Source: Agelas oroides
Lineage: Eukaryota > Porifera > Demospongiae > Agelasida > Agelasidae
Reading direction: 5' to 3'
DNA: 64,000 bases
NCBI GenBank assembly: GCA_949130485.1
Contig: OX422188.1
Location: forward strand, 7,689,443 to 7,753,442
Every line of letters begins with the position of its first letter. Position 1 is the stretch's first letter. The notes below the pieces were generated by a model that was not told the DNA's origin, did no database searches, and saw only the letters and a program-made list of their open reading frames with translations. Positions 47,699-60,027 of the stretch are shown here, one piece after another. The translations under genes and the position numbers were made by a program.

Positions 47699-50600
47699 AT
47701 GAGTCGTGGGGCTGGGTTAGTCAGTTACTCGGACAGCAGTGGGGAGGAGGGTGGGGGAGGAAAGGTTGAAGAGGAAGAGGAGGACAGTGAGGAGGGAAAG
47801 AGTCCACCAAGAAAGAAACAGTGCAGAGTTGGAAAGCAAAAGCAAGTGCAGAAGTGCTTCCTGTTGTACATTAAAATTGTGCCAAGTGATACATGTGATA
47901 ACTGCCATGATCATGTATTTGTACTAAGCAAGAGGGTGGAGTTTAGGGTCAAAGGTCATTCATCATCATTTCTTCTGGCAGCTCTCTAACCATTACCATG
48001 GCAACACCACACCCAGTCCTCCCACTCCCAACTGCAATCATGGATATGTTCAATGAAGAAGGTAATTTTTACTTGCCACTGACCTGCTGAGTCAAGGAAC
48101 TGAAGGGACCCTTGCAAATTGAAGCAAAAAATGTGCAGATGAATACAATTGTGTGGCTAGGCTTCAAAATTCAGCCTGTAAAGACCTTTGCCACATAATT
48201 ATATTCATGTGCACAGCTTTTGGTTTCACATGCAATATATTAGCTTTGTCCCCAGAAGAGTGCTTCATTTATTACTGTCAATGCAAAATTAAGTTCGGTG
48301 ACTGTACAGCTCAGACTGCCTAGCTTATTAACAATGTACATTGATTAGTTGGTTTTTTTTGATATCTCGTTTTCTAGATTCTTCCAGTGGTGTATCGGAG
48401 GACTTACACGAGGGAAGGGTGCGGTCATTCCCTCATGTGAGGGGGAACTGGGCAACTTTTGTATTCATACCAAGTACGTCATAGAGAAAGGGAGGGGGTG
48501 GAGTGAGGAGAGGGAAGATGAGGAAAGAGAAAAGCATATTGGGGAAATTGCTGTGTATTTATAGAGCAGTACAAAGTGGGAGGGGCTGATCCATAGCTTT
48601 ACTGATGCAGGAGTGGGAGGGGCTAGTCAAACAATGTAAGAGTATAGCCTCATTCCCAGGCTCTATCCTTAACAGTGAGAGCCTGGGAATGAGGCTAAGA
48701 GTGGGAGGGGCTGATCAAAGTTGAACTGATGCAAGAGTGGGAGGGGCCAGTATAAACTGACATACTGCAAAGAATAGGAGGGGCCAGTATAAACTGACAT
48801 ACTTCAAAGAATAGGAGGGGCCAGTATAAACTGACATACTTCAAAGAATAGGAGGGGCTAATATAATCTGACATACTTCAAAGAATAGGAGGGGCTAATA
48901 TAATCTGACATACTTCAAAGAATAGGAGGGGCCAGTATAAACTGAACTGCAAAGAATAGGAGGGGCTAATATAATCTGACATACTTCAAAGAATAGGAGG
49001 GGCCAGTATAAACTGACATACTTCAAAGAATAGGAGGGGCCAGTATAAACTGACATTCTGCAAAGAATAGGAGGAGCTAGTATAAAATGACATACTGTAA
49101 TGAATAGGAGGAGCTAATATAATCTGACATACTGCAAAGAATAGGAGGGGCCAGTATAAACTGAACTGCAAAGAATAGGAGGGGCTAATATAATCTGACA
49201 TACTGCAAAGAATAGGAGGGGCCAGTATAAACTGACATACTTCAAAGAATAGGAGGGGCCAGTATAAACTGACATTCTGCAAAGAATAGGAGGAGCTAGT
49301 ATAAAATGACATACTGTAATGAATAGGAGGAGCTAATATAATCTGACATACTGCAATGAATAGGAGGGGCTAGTATAATCTGACATACTGCAAAGAATAG
49401 GAGGAGCTAGTATAATCTGTCATACTTCAAAGAATAGGAGGAGCTAATATAATCTGACATACTGTAATGAATAGGAGGGGCTAGTATAAAATGACGGTAC
49501 AAAAGTGGGAGGGGCTAAGTTGGATGGTAATGTTACTATTTCTCCTGCAGTCGATGTGAATGCTGAGCTGGAGTCATGCATCACAGCACTCCATACCTAC
49601 TTGCAGACGACCTTTGCACCCTATGTCGGCTCACCCCAGTTTTACATGATGCCTCTGTCTGGCTTCCATGTCAGCCTGTCCAGGACTGTGACCATTCGGC
49701 ACCATTGGATTGACCCACTGATGGAGGCACTTCGAAATAAGATCAGGAGGAGGGAGAGGTAAGGACTTTATAGGTAGGCATTGAAAATAACTAAATACCC
49801 TCATTATTCTAATAGAACGGTAGATCCAATCTAGTGGAAGAAATTCAATTCTTGGAATTTTTGCTACTCCAATTATGCGAAAGGCTGCTGCGCTAATTAT
49901 TTTCGTGTGAATCCAATTTAGTGGAAGAGTATGTACCAAGAAGCGCTCTCAACTAAACAAAACAGCGAAGTCAAGGGCAGAGAAGCTGGTCAGTGCACTA
50001 GGAAGTGTTCTTATCAAAGCAACACTTGTGAAGGCACAGGCAAAGGCGTTGTAGTGCACCCAGACGGCGAATGGTCGAAGTTCCCTGCACTCTGCACTTG
50101 CACACTTCTGGGAAAGCGTCTTAGTACTACAAGCAGTTGAACAACAAATGCTGAGGTAAGGGGTCTCCGAGCGTGGCCAGTGCTTTTCTTAGAAGACGTG
50201 CTTCCAATACAACAATGGAACTAATCTATCGGAAAAAATTCAGTTCTACCATTCTATTAGAATAACGACGGTACATACATAAATACATACATACATACAT
50301 ACATACATACATACATACATACATACAACCATATATACATGCAACCATACAAACATACAAGTATACATACATACAATAGTACTAGGTGGAGAGAAAAACT
50401 GTGTTATATAAGTCTTAGCCTTATTTTCCTAAGCTAGACGTGAATTTAAAGTTGAGAAAGTTATCTCTTGCGAGTCTGTCACACTCTGCCGTACTCAGCT
50501 ATAGCTCTGCTATACTCTGTCACACTCTGCCGTACTCAGCTATAGCTCTGCTGCACTCTGTCACACTCTGCCGTACTCAGCTATAGCTCTGCTGCACTCT

Positions 50601-53600
50601 GTCACACTCTGCCGTACTCAGCTATAGCTCTGCTGCACTCTGTCACACTCTGCCATACTCTACTATGACTCTGCTGCACTCTGTCACACTCTGCCGTACT
50701 CAGCTATAGCTCTGCTGTACTCTGTCACACTCTGCCATACTCTACTATGACTCTGCTTAGTCTCTCAAGCCAGCCCATCTCTCACCCTCCAGAAAAGTGA
50801 GAGGGTCTAGCAGATGTTATTAGTATTCATAGTTCACAGCTTGTTTAATCTGCAGCCTTAAAACTGCACCAGTATTAGTCTTACATAGCCTCGTACCCAG
50901 GCTCCTCCCCATACCCAGGCTCCTCCCCGTTTTTCTGGGGAGGAGCCTGGGTACGAGGCTAAGTCTTACATACTGAAGCCAAGGTGTTGCTACTGTCTCA
51001 AAATGGAACTGATTAGTCAGCATCTCATGCACATCTGCTAGACCCTCTCTCACTTTTCTGGAAGGTGAGAGAGGGTCTTAGCCTCGTTCCCAGGTCCCGC
51101 CCAGCTTTCCGTCGCTTACAGTATCTGTACCGAGGGGTCCGCCACGGCATGCCTCGGCGTACGAGATTTCTGAATTTCAGTTTGGATTTCTGCCGACAGT
51201 GTACAAGATTTCTTTCGTGACGGACCCCTCGATCCGTACTGCAAGCGACGGAAAGCTGGGCGGGACCTGGGAACGAGGCTAAGAGGGTCTGGCTTGATAG
51301 ACTATAGTCTGCCATACTCAGCCACATATCTTGGAAACAAGCTGAAAGGCACCATATATGGTTTGATACTCGTAACTACAGTCATTTTCTCAACAAGGTA
51401 ATTAGCATTCGCCTCATTTTGATTGGCTAATGTTGATTGGCTAATGTTGATTGGCTAATGCTGATTGGTTACATGTAGCAACTGGTGACGGCTAGTCTAT
51501 GGCTTTAATTATACAAGTTATGAGGCCAGGGTATCTATTTACAAGTCGGGCTGAGCCCAGATGCAATGTTGTTTTAGCCTCGTTCCCAGGCCTTGCGTGT
51601 TTGTTGCTTACAGTACGAAATTCTGTGGTTCAGCCTGACTTGTAAATAGATACCCTGGCCTCATAACTTGCATAATTAAAGCCATAGACTAGCCATCACC
51701 AGCTGCTACATGTAGCCAATCAAATTGCAGATGAACTGAAACTTTACAATTGAATCAATTTGTTATCACACAAGTACGAGAATATTTGCTGCAAGACAGC
51801 TTTTCACTGGGACTTGTAGCTAAAGTGGCTAGCACTTGACTGTGGCTCAAACATCCCTTAAGTCTCACCTGTTACTTCATAAGTAGAGCATTTCTTACTT
51901 CTCCTTCCCTGGGAGACCACTGAAAGAGCTTGGTGGTAAGAACATGTAAACAAAACACCTTTGTTTGTTGTTTGTTTACTTGTTTGTTTGTTGTTTGTTT
52001 ATTTATTGTTTGTTTATTTATTGTTTGTTTACTTGTTTGCTTATTGTTTGTTTATTATTTGTAGGTTCACACTCGGCTTTTCTAGCCTAACGTTCTACTG
52101 CAACGATGAGAAAACAAGGTAGTCTTTTGTGGACGGCTGCACTCCTGCTGCTCCTAACGTACGTGTGAGGTCATACTGAAGGTTTAGTTGCCGGCCATCA
52201 TTCCACCGCAGGTCATTTGTGGGTCTCGAAATCTCTCTTGGCCATTCACAGGTACTCATACCTAGCCATGAACCCAGGCTTTCCATTCTGGATTTTGTCC
52301 CACAGCTTCCCAAAACTGCATTTTGTCTTGAAGCTTCTGATTTTTCTCCATTCTGTGCGACAAGATCCAGAGTCAAAAGTCTTCGTTTAGAGGCTATCCC
52401 ATACCCACACACTGAGTCCAGTTACACGTAGATATACGAGAATGATTGCTTGTTATATCAGCAATTAGGCTCAAGTTAAAAGTCAGCAGTTTTGTAGGAA
52501 TTTTCCGTTTCACTAATTATTACAAGCTTTTGCATTCCATACTGTGTACGTGGATATTTCACTTTCCGTATCAAATCATATATGAGGTTTCTGGTTCCAT
52601 GTCAGAAAACTAGTATCTCATTCCATAATTAACTGACACTTCATGTCCTGTAGCAGGTGATTCATAACCTGCACCACAAACACACAATACCATATAAAAA
52701 GTTTCATATTCCGGATCCATGTCAAAATTCCCATTCTGACATGGAATGGAGGAGGAACCTTAGCCTCATTTCCAGCCCCCCAACTTAGCAAGTTTGTATC
52801 TTAACCACAAAAACACTGATCTGCTGTCACTATTCTACTAAGACTGAACATCAGTGAGTCGTTGCTTAAAGCAGAGATTTCACAGCCTCTGTGTTAAGTA
52901 GTGTCCAAAGGCAGTCCTCACCAGAGACAGCTCAGTTCCCAGGCAGGGAACGAGGCTATACCAAAGGAGGTAACTACACATGCATACGTTGGAATCATTT
53001 GTCCACTACTATATATGATTGTGGTTTCACTCCATACTTGGAATACCTGCATAGAAAAGATATCAAAATTAGCGGAAGGTCACAGGTCAGGGAGCCATAT
53101 ATGGACCAACATCGTTGTTAATATTACTATAGGAGCGAATAAAAAAACAATTTTTATAATTATGGCCTAGGATAATTTAGTCATGCACACACATAAAAGA
53201 GATGTAAAATGGAAGCTGCAGAATTTGCGCAATAACACATTGTGTTGTTTCCTGGCTTTTGGAAGTGGTGGGTAAACATGGACATAGCTCCCTGAGGAGT
53301 GGCTTATTAGGTAGTTCTTTAAAGGTGGGTGGAAGAAGTGGAGGGAGGGGGGCGGGAGTGGGTGGGTGAGAAGTGGGTGGGGGGAGGGATGGGTTGGGAG
53401 GGAGAGGTAGGTGGGAAGGGAGAGGTTTGTGGGAAGGGAGAGGTGGAAGAGATGAGAGGTAGGTATAGTGAGGGATGAGAAAGTGGGGGGGGGTGAGAGA
53501 TGAAGGTGAGGGGCAAGATGAGAGGTGGGGAAGGATGAGTGGTGGGTGGGGGTGGGGGTGGGGGTGGGGGTGGGGAAGGTGAGAGGGGGATGAGAGAGGA

Positions 53601-56600
53601 TGCAAGGTGATGGTAATTTGGCCGTTGATGGCAGTGCAAAAGAGCTCTGCCAGTTAAAGTACAGCAATAGTAGGTGTCAAACAGCTAGTGATTATGAATA
53701 CAGTAGTGAGGAAGGACCATTGCTACGTGTGTGACTAATAAAATGTCCTTGTGGCTTCTGCCCAGAAGCATATACTAGCCTCATACTCGGGCTCCTCCCC
53801 AGAGCCTGGGTATGAGGCTTAACATATACAGGAACACCACCATATATATACTACAAGTCATGTAGCGATATCCCATTCAGCAAATAAGGGCATGTTGGTA
53901 TGAATCTTTACATTATGGCAGACTTATTTACTAGCTTCCAAAATACAAAACAGTTTTACTGTTTGCTGACGGAAGGTTTCTGCGTTGTTTATGTAAACAA
54001 CATCCTGTGTGTGTGTAGATTTTGTTGCTGGTTGGTGTAGCTTACAACCATAAATAACCAAATCCAATAAACCCTGTTGTTAGTTCAACTGTCTAACCCT
54101 TGAAAGTTCAGTTTTGTGAGTTCCAGTTTTGTGAGTTCCCTCTGAGGACGGTAGTGGCTGAAGCTTGTAATGTTTCAGTGTTCAGACATTGATGTCATAT
54201 ACCAGTTATGGTTCGTACTTCCTTTGATAAAATTTCAGCACGTTTGAAGATTAGTGTCGCCACTGTCAACAGAGGTTCCAGCAACTCTACTGAGTGATTT
54301 CCCAGTTAGCATAATGAATTGTAACCAAATTAGCACTATATGCTGGCTTCGTTGTATATTGCATGATGTTACTGTTGGACCTACAGTTGTATACTTGTGC
54401 ATTCAGCCAATAAACAATACATCTGATGTGATTATCGGGTTTTTGCCCAAAGCATAATTTCTACTTAAGGAGGAATCTGGAACCTACACACCACACACAG
54501 GAAGATTGCAGACTTACACGTGCAGTCCGCCTCTGCACACCGGAATACTACATGTATGTGTAGGCAGACACTGATGAAACCATCTGGAAGCCCACAAACG
54601 TAGCTGCAGGGTAACTTTAGGATGGATATACCAAGATCTACCCTGGGGGATTCAAACCCTGAATATATGTACTAGTCAGGCAACTGGAACTCCTAGTCAA
54701 AGGAAGAGGGAAGACAAACCAGAACCTCAGCTGAATTCCAACTGGTTCTGCACTTCCTCTAGGATAGCCTAAGCCAAGGGCCCAATTGTTATACCATTTG
54801 GTGTTCTCTTACATCGATTCTCACTCTCTCCACAAACACTGAGGTGCTTCACTTTGTGCTGTGGTCAAGACTATCTCACACAGAAGCCGAAACCAGCCAC
54901 TGCACGAGTGTCATCATTGACAAGCACAAAGGCACCGTCCATTAAGATCATTTTACCTTTGGTTTTGTGGGCCTTCTGTCGTCCACCATAGGCTCAACGA
55001 CTCTGAGTGCATGGCTCCACAGCTATGAGTGCTTGTAATGGATACTAATGGATACATCATGCCCACACACTCATTTACAGTTTCCGCTGTGTTAGTCTAC
55101 ATATTAGCCCTTAACCTACCATATGCATGAGGGAGGTCGGGAGGGGTCGGATAAGTTTGCAGCAGACTAACTAAAATGAAAGTTAATTGTGGCAGGTTTG
55201 ATAACTCTCTCCATTTAAGTGTCAAATTGTTCATGAGGATGTTGTTATTACACATACTGTTTCAGCTGCTCTGTAGTCTAATCAATAAAATGTTACCCCT
55301 GGAGCCTTTTTAAGCATGATGAAAATTAGGAGGTTTGCAGCTCTGTCGCTTCCCTCCCAACACGGTCAGAGTGGTCTGGTTTGATAGGATTGTGCTTGTG
55401 GTGGTCTCACTGACTGCCATGTTTAGTGAATGATCCTAAACTGCCTATATACCCTTGAAAATACGCCCATGGGCGATGAACTTAAGTAGCTCCACAAAGA
55501 GGGGGGTGGGTGTATTTTCGAGAGTTGTCTCGAAAATACGCCCACCTCACTAGTTATGTACCCATGCAGTGATTCTGCAATGCCTCTTTTGTCATGCACT
55601 TGCTTATGCAATAACAGCAAGTGGTGTCTGCCTTCCTTCATTTGTAGTCCATAGATAGTAGGCTTATGCTACATGTACTATCTATGGTTAGTCCCTCCCC
55701 TTGCTTCTTCGGTGCTTCTTGCTAACATAACCACATGTACAGCAGCACAATTAGGTGGGCGTACTTTCGAGAGAAAAGCACCATTTGCAACAACTTCATT
55801 CAAAAAAGGGAGGTGGGCTTATTTCGAGGGTGGGCCGGTAAATATATATGCCAAGGCAACACCCATTGTGTTCACTGCTTGGCAAACAAAATGTCCTGAG
55901 CTGTACCTTGTGTCATCGTCACCATGTCTATTCTGGTATCATACTAGTAGTTACATGGTACAGTTACTCATTATAAAACATTGTGTGTGGTAATCCCGTT
56001 TCAGCAAATTTAGCACAATATCTACCATGTCAAGTCCTCCGTGCTATGCCATACATTGAATAAACATCCCAGCCAAGAGAAACCTCTTTCCTGTTCGGTG
56101 CCAACTAGATGTTTTCTTCTACAAGACCTGCAATAACAAATATATACACTTAATATTGTGCTATGAGGTCGCCAAGCAGTGGTAATTTACCAGGAGCTTG
56201 TTGCTACTGGCCATAACACTGCTGGATCAAGGATCTCACGAATTTAATGGAAGTGAGCTAGGCTTACAAATTAAATTATGTGTAATTTGAGTTATTGCAA
56301 TGTGTGCCATCTACTTATCTCATTGAAAGTGATGTCTCCAATCTCTGGTCATGGTGTGTACCTCCTCAAGAAACCATTCTGCTGCCATTATAATGTCTGA
56401 TGTCTGTTATATCAAAGAAATCATTACTATACTTGCTCCTCAGGCCTGTTCACTTGTTCAAGATGTGGACGAGTGTTTTGCCAAGTTCAATCTGCAGGGG
56501 TTCTATAAGGCAAGTTATGGTAACTACATGGATGTGGTTTTGAAGTCATGGTGTGACAATATATCAAGCCCACCAATATAGTATGTTGTATTATGTTTAT

Positions 56601-56925
56601 GCTGTAGATACCAAACTGTATTATGAAACAATAGTTTATGCATAAATGGGACAATTATGTAACTTACCTTGTTATGGATACATAATGCAGTATGGGTAGG
56701 TTCTCACGACCTCTGGTTGCACACACATGAAGGTGAACTTTATTATGTACACCAGTGAAGTACTCTAGATTCCATGAGAACCTTGCGTGTGCCATTTAGT
56801 GTGTAGGTGTGTGTAGATGTCCACCTAAAAAACTTTTAGGTAACCATCTGGACAGCGCACACATACAAGCACATGCACACGCACACATGCACACTCACAC
56901 ATGCACACACACACACACACACACA

Positions 56926-56962
<37 letters not shown>

Positions 56963-58064
56963 GTCATCACTGATACTTGGAGTCTGACATAAACAATATA
57001 CCTTAGCAACCATCACTCACATTGAGCCTTTCCTTAAAACTTGTCAAGCATATTTCTTCAGCCACAGTAATTCATTATCATGCAAATATGATGGTGTGTG
57101 CTTTGAAGTGCCAATTGCCAATAATCGTGTTTACATATGAATGCCCAAAACATTCTAGTGATCAAGCATTCCAGTGTGGTAACCTTTGCTGCTGTTGTGC
57201 AAAGTCAAAGCATAGCATGACCACTTAACTCATGCACTGTTGGTATACTACTGACTTGATTATCATGCCTACTGAGAAGCGGAAACATGAGCCTAAAGCC
57301 TAAAGGAGAGCTAGACATTGCATGCAGTATGACACCTCATGACTTTGGCATGTGTGCATCTAAAGAGAGGTCACTGGCTGTATAATTAATTATATGGGCA
57401 TTGCTATTTTACCCAATCATAGGGGCAATTGGAATCTCCATGAGTGAATTTCTTGATCTGCATGCATAGGTAGCTCACTTAGCTATAGATGAATGTGTTT
57501 CTGCTATTTCTGTTGCACATATAGGAACTGTCATTCCACATGTCCATCTTCTGGTGCCTTGAAAACATACGGCCTAAGGTCACAGCTGAAGACAGAATTC
57601 TCCTGCAGGTAACTGGAGTGGTTGTTTGGTCTATTTCATGAGAGTCTGCATGTACATACAAAGAGGCTTCCATGAACTGGATAAAGAAGGAAGGGAAGAA
57701 CAATAGCACCACAAGGTCATCACCACACTCGTGCAGCAGTAAGATTGCTGGCAATTATTGTGGCATTTATTGCTATGGACTCAAAGCCTGATCATAGAAT
57801 GATCTGACAATTAGCTCTTTGTTCATTAACTACAGTGGATATGTCTACTGTACTAATTTGACCAAGTATGCTGAAATTAACTGACATCTCAAGCGTGCCG
57901 TTAGACAGTCTGTAATGTGCTCTTTCTTTCTGTTGTAATGTCTACAGGACCACTGGCAAAGTTTGCTGTTGGAGCACAATTTTTTGAGTGGATGTAGTTA
58001 TAATGTCACTGAAATCAGATGCAAGACTGGCAATAAGTTTTTCTCTTTTCCACTGGCTTCATGA
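47699..58064 (+). CDS. USB1: USB1, U6 snRNA 3'-5' phosphodiesterase (2H family)
   Basis: Exons: first from 47699 (end near 47845, uncertain), second ending 48061, then 48378-48473, 49551-49758, 52065-52118, 52212-52251, 56444-56509, 57525-57608, 57948-58064. From exon 3 all phases join. The enzyme trims and caps the 3' end of U6 snRNA with a 2',3'-cyclic phosphate in the nucleus. Both catalytic H-x-S motifs are present: FHVSLS in exon 4 and FHMSIF in exon 8. Other landmarks: GRVRSFPHVRGNWATFVFIP, VTIRHHWIDP, DEKTRSFVGLEISLGHSQ, DECFAKFNLQGFYK and the C-terminal CKTGNKFFSFPL (human CKSGNKFFSMPL). The intron after exon 7 begins with GC (AAG|GCAAGT). Introns of 1.1, 2.3 and 4.2 kb are packed with minisatellites and inverted-repeat elements. 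The boundary between exons 1 and 2 is the one uncertain point. Confidence 0.93.
48715..49500. repeat. 37-bp minisatellite, about 20 units, in USB1 intron 3
   Basis: Units of the aaagaataggaggggccagt type, followed by ataaactgacatacttc, with variants (gccagtataaac / gctaatataatc). Larger blocks of several units are themselves repeated (48.95-49.13 and 49.15-49.34 kb), so it has higher-order structure. A 53-bp TAGCC-family hairpin lies just before it at 48645-48697. Confidence 0.9.
50276..50335. repeat. (CATA)n microsatellite in USB1 intron 4
   Basis: Nearly pure acatacatacat run, with looser repeats to about 50370. Confidence 0.9.
50476..50755. repeat. 41-bp minisatellite in USB1 intron 4
   Basis: About seven units of the cacactctgccgtactcagc type followed by tatagctctgctgcactctgt. 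Some units carry the variant catactctactatgactctg. Noncoding. Confidence 0.9.
50886..50961. mobile_element. TAGCC-family element (76 bp) with a perfect 9-bp duplication
   Basis: It runs from tagcctcgtacccaggctcc to the inverse ggagcctgggtacgaggcta. Flanked by agtcttaca on both sides (50877-50885 and 50962-50970). The left arm contains an internal duplication of cccaggctcctcccc. Confidence 0.9.
51079..51281. mobile_element. TAGCC-family element (203 bp) with a perfect 9-bp duplication
   Basis: Ends tagcctcgttcccaggtccc and the inverse gggacctgggaacgaggcta; arms extend through gcccagctttccgtcgctta. Flanked by agagggtct (51070-51078 and 51282-51290). It sits in one arm of a larger inverted repeat spanning about 50.76-51.30 kb (agaaaagtgagagggtct and its inverse). 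Confidence 0.9.
51462..51724. repeat. Large inverted repeat in USB1 intron 4 with an insertion in the loop
   Basis: Left arm 51462-51552 (tgattggttacatgtagcaa ... tttacaagtcgggctga) and right arm 51634-51724 are inverse complements with few mismatches. The loop contains the left half of a TAGCC-family element (tagcctcgttcccaggcc). It is preceded by four short direct repeats of gattggctaatgt. Confidence 0.8.
53776..53820. mobile_element. Minimal TAGCC-family element in USB1 intron 6
   Basis: 45 bp from tagcctcatactcgggctcc to gagcctgggtatgaggctt. Flanks agcatatac and aacatatac match at 8 of 9 bases. Confidence 0.75.
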
Positions 58065-58846
58065 CTTTCATTTTCTTCTTGTCTCCTCCTCCTCCTTTCT
58101 TTTCTTTCTCTCCGTTTCCCTCTCTTCCTCTTGTTTCCTTCTATGTCTACCATTAATTGCTCAATGAAGCATCTGCTGTCATGATGATTGATTATGAGAT
58201 GTTGTTTGTTCAACTACACAATGTGCACAGACAACTCTCTGTGGAGTGTGAACTGACGCAATTGGTGCCTTGGGTATCTTTTTTTGTTGCTGTTGTTGAA
58301 CCAAAAATAACACTCACAATCTGTGGTTTTGAAGAGGCTTAGTGAGTACCAATGTACTGTACCACAGAAAACACAGGGCCATTCATGTACTTCCTGGCAG
58401 GTGGCTGCCACTCAAGTCCAAACTCCAAAGTACACCTGTCATCCATTGCATGCATTTCCTCCCCTTTCCACCTTCCAACCTGCAACCAATAAGATCCCCC
58501 GCATCACCATACGAAGGGTATTGTTGGAATCCCGTGTAGTACTTATTTGTTGACAGTCAGATTTGCGTAGAATTTGAAGCATAAAGCCGCCCTTTGAAAC
58601 TCAAGAGGCTTCCCACTTAGCTCTCATTATTGGAAACCTCCCAGCGCTTTGCTTACGCCTGCACTGCCCTAATTTTATTTGTTAACAGCGGGAAATAATT
58701 AGCCAGATCGATATGCCTGGAAACGCTGCACACATACAAGTTTCCAGCAGAAATATAAAGCAGTCTGTTCATGCCAGCAAGAACGACGTACGAGGACTTT
58801 GAACGTGCGGCACTTCGCATCTCCGACGCATATACGTACTGGCACC
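58065..58846. other. Intergenic region and promoter side of the homeobox gene
   Basis: 780 bp between the USB1 stop and the homeobox ATG, both on the plus strand. It should hold the USB1 3' UTR and the homeobox promoter and 5' UTR. I see no coding frame or repeat worth naming and no obvious TATA box. Confidence 0.55.
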
Positions 58847-60027
58847 ATGGCTGGGATGATGTTTTCTATCGAAAACCTGCTGGGAACAGCAAAGACAAAG
58901 AACGAAAAAACGACAATCGAGGATGAGAAAAATTTTTCGAACACTGGCGTGAAGCGGCATAGCATCTCGAGTGCTGAGTTGGAGAGTTGCAACGGAGACG
59001 ATTCGGACGGAGATTCCGTCATCAGCGGGGAAGGTACGTATGAGCGAAGCGCGCACACACTTTATTTTTACGAGCTACGCCCCAATGCGTAGGTTGTGAT
59101 ATTGTTTAGACTTGCGACAAAGTATTATTGTTTGTTTGTTTGTTTTCTGATACTCCAATCACTGAGCCAGTAGACAATCATGATAGTTTACAGTGAACGT
59201 TATACCGCTCTCCTCACCTCCTCCTGCGCAGAATCCTTCTCTCCAAGCTCAACAAAAAGTGCTAAGAGTGATGATGTTACTTCAAGTGAGGACGTGGGAT
59301 TAAAAGACTCCACTGGATCAGGAAAAGGGGGAAATGGGAGAACAAAGAGAAGTAGAACCACGTTCACCCAGTTCCAGCTCGATGAACTTGAGATGGTGTT
59401 TCGACAGACTCACTACCCTGATGTTCTGCTGCGGGAGAAACTAGCAGTGAGAATTGGACTGCCAGAGTCAAGAGTGCAGGTTAGTTGAAATATTTTGTTT
59501 CGTGGATCCCAACATTTTGTACACGTGCCGATAGCTGTTGTTGTGTTAACTGCGTGCAAGAGGGAATGCTCAGTTTACAGAAGCTGCAAATTGTTTCAGC
59601 CAAGTATGCTGTTTATCCTTGTGCACTCCAGGTCTGGTTCCAAAACAGAAGAGCAAAATGGCGTAAGAGAGAAAAGATGCTAGCAACAACTGATGTACGA
59701 TTCAGGACTTTCCCTTCAACACACAGAGACTACATACAACAGTTTTCACCTCTCAATGCATGGAACTGGCCGAACAGACAAGTCTCCCCAACTACTTCAT
59801 GTCCCATCAGTCCCTACACAGTGGGATTTCCTCTTCCGGCTCCTACTGCTATCTACCCTACTACTTCCCCGTACACAGCTGCCTGGATGCAAACTCAAGC
59901 TCTGAGATACAGCCAGATGCAATGGATGAACATGGCACAGAGTACTCTAGGCTCTGCCCCGACACTACAGCTTCAAGCTGGAGACAGTAGTGTACCACAG
60001 AACAGTGCAGTGGCTGTCAATGAATGA
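58847..60027 (+). CDS. Paired-like (PRD class, Q50) homeobox transcription factor with N-terminal eh1-type motif (276 aa)
   Basis: Exons 58847-59033, 59232-59479, 59632-60027; phases join. The homeodomain (about residues 101-160) includes [38 protein letters not shown] and [15 protein letters not shown], with Gln at position 50, as in ALX/ARX/PRRX/RAX-like factors and unlike the Lys50 of OTX/GSC/PITX. An intron splits it between positions 46 and 47 (SRVQ|VWFQ), the usual paired-class site. There is no paired domain. Residues 5-12, FSIENLLG, match the eh1 / goosecoid-type Groucho-binding motif (HESX1 has a very similar N-terminus). The C-terminus is Pro/Ser/Thr/Gln-rich with no OAR motif that I can see. 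Likely a sequence-specific repressor in development. The orthology group is unresolved. Confidence 0.92.

Noticed and set aside
52095..52412. 105-codon minus-strand frame
   Set aside because: It is the antisense shadow of USB1 exons 5 and 6 and the intron around them.
53167..53667. Pro/Ser/His-rich minus-strand frames of up to 166 codons
   Set aside because: Low-complexity translation of a G-rich (ggtgggtgg) stretch in USB1 intron 6. No conserved motif.
55673..55993. 106-codon frame in USB1 intron 6
   Set aside because: It contains repeat-derived sequence (gtgggcgtactttcgagag) also found near 55.45 kb and at 3.7-4.2 kb, and no domain.
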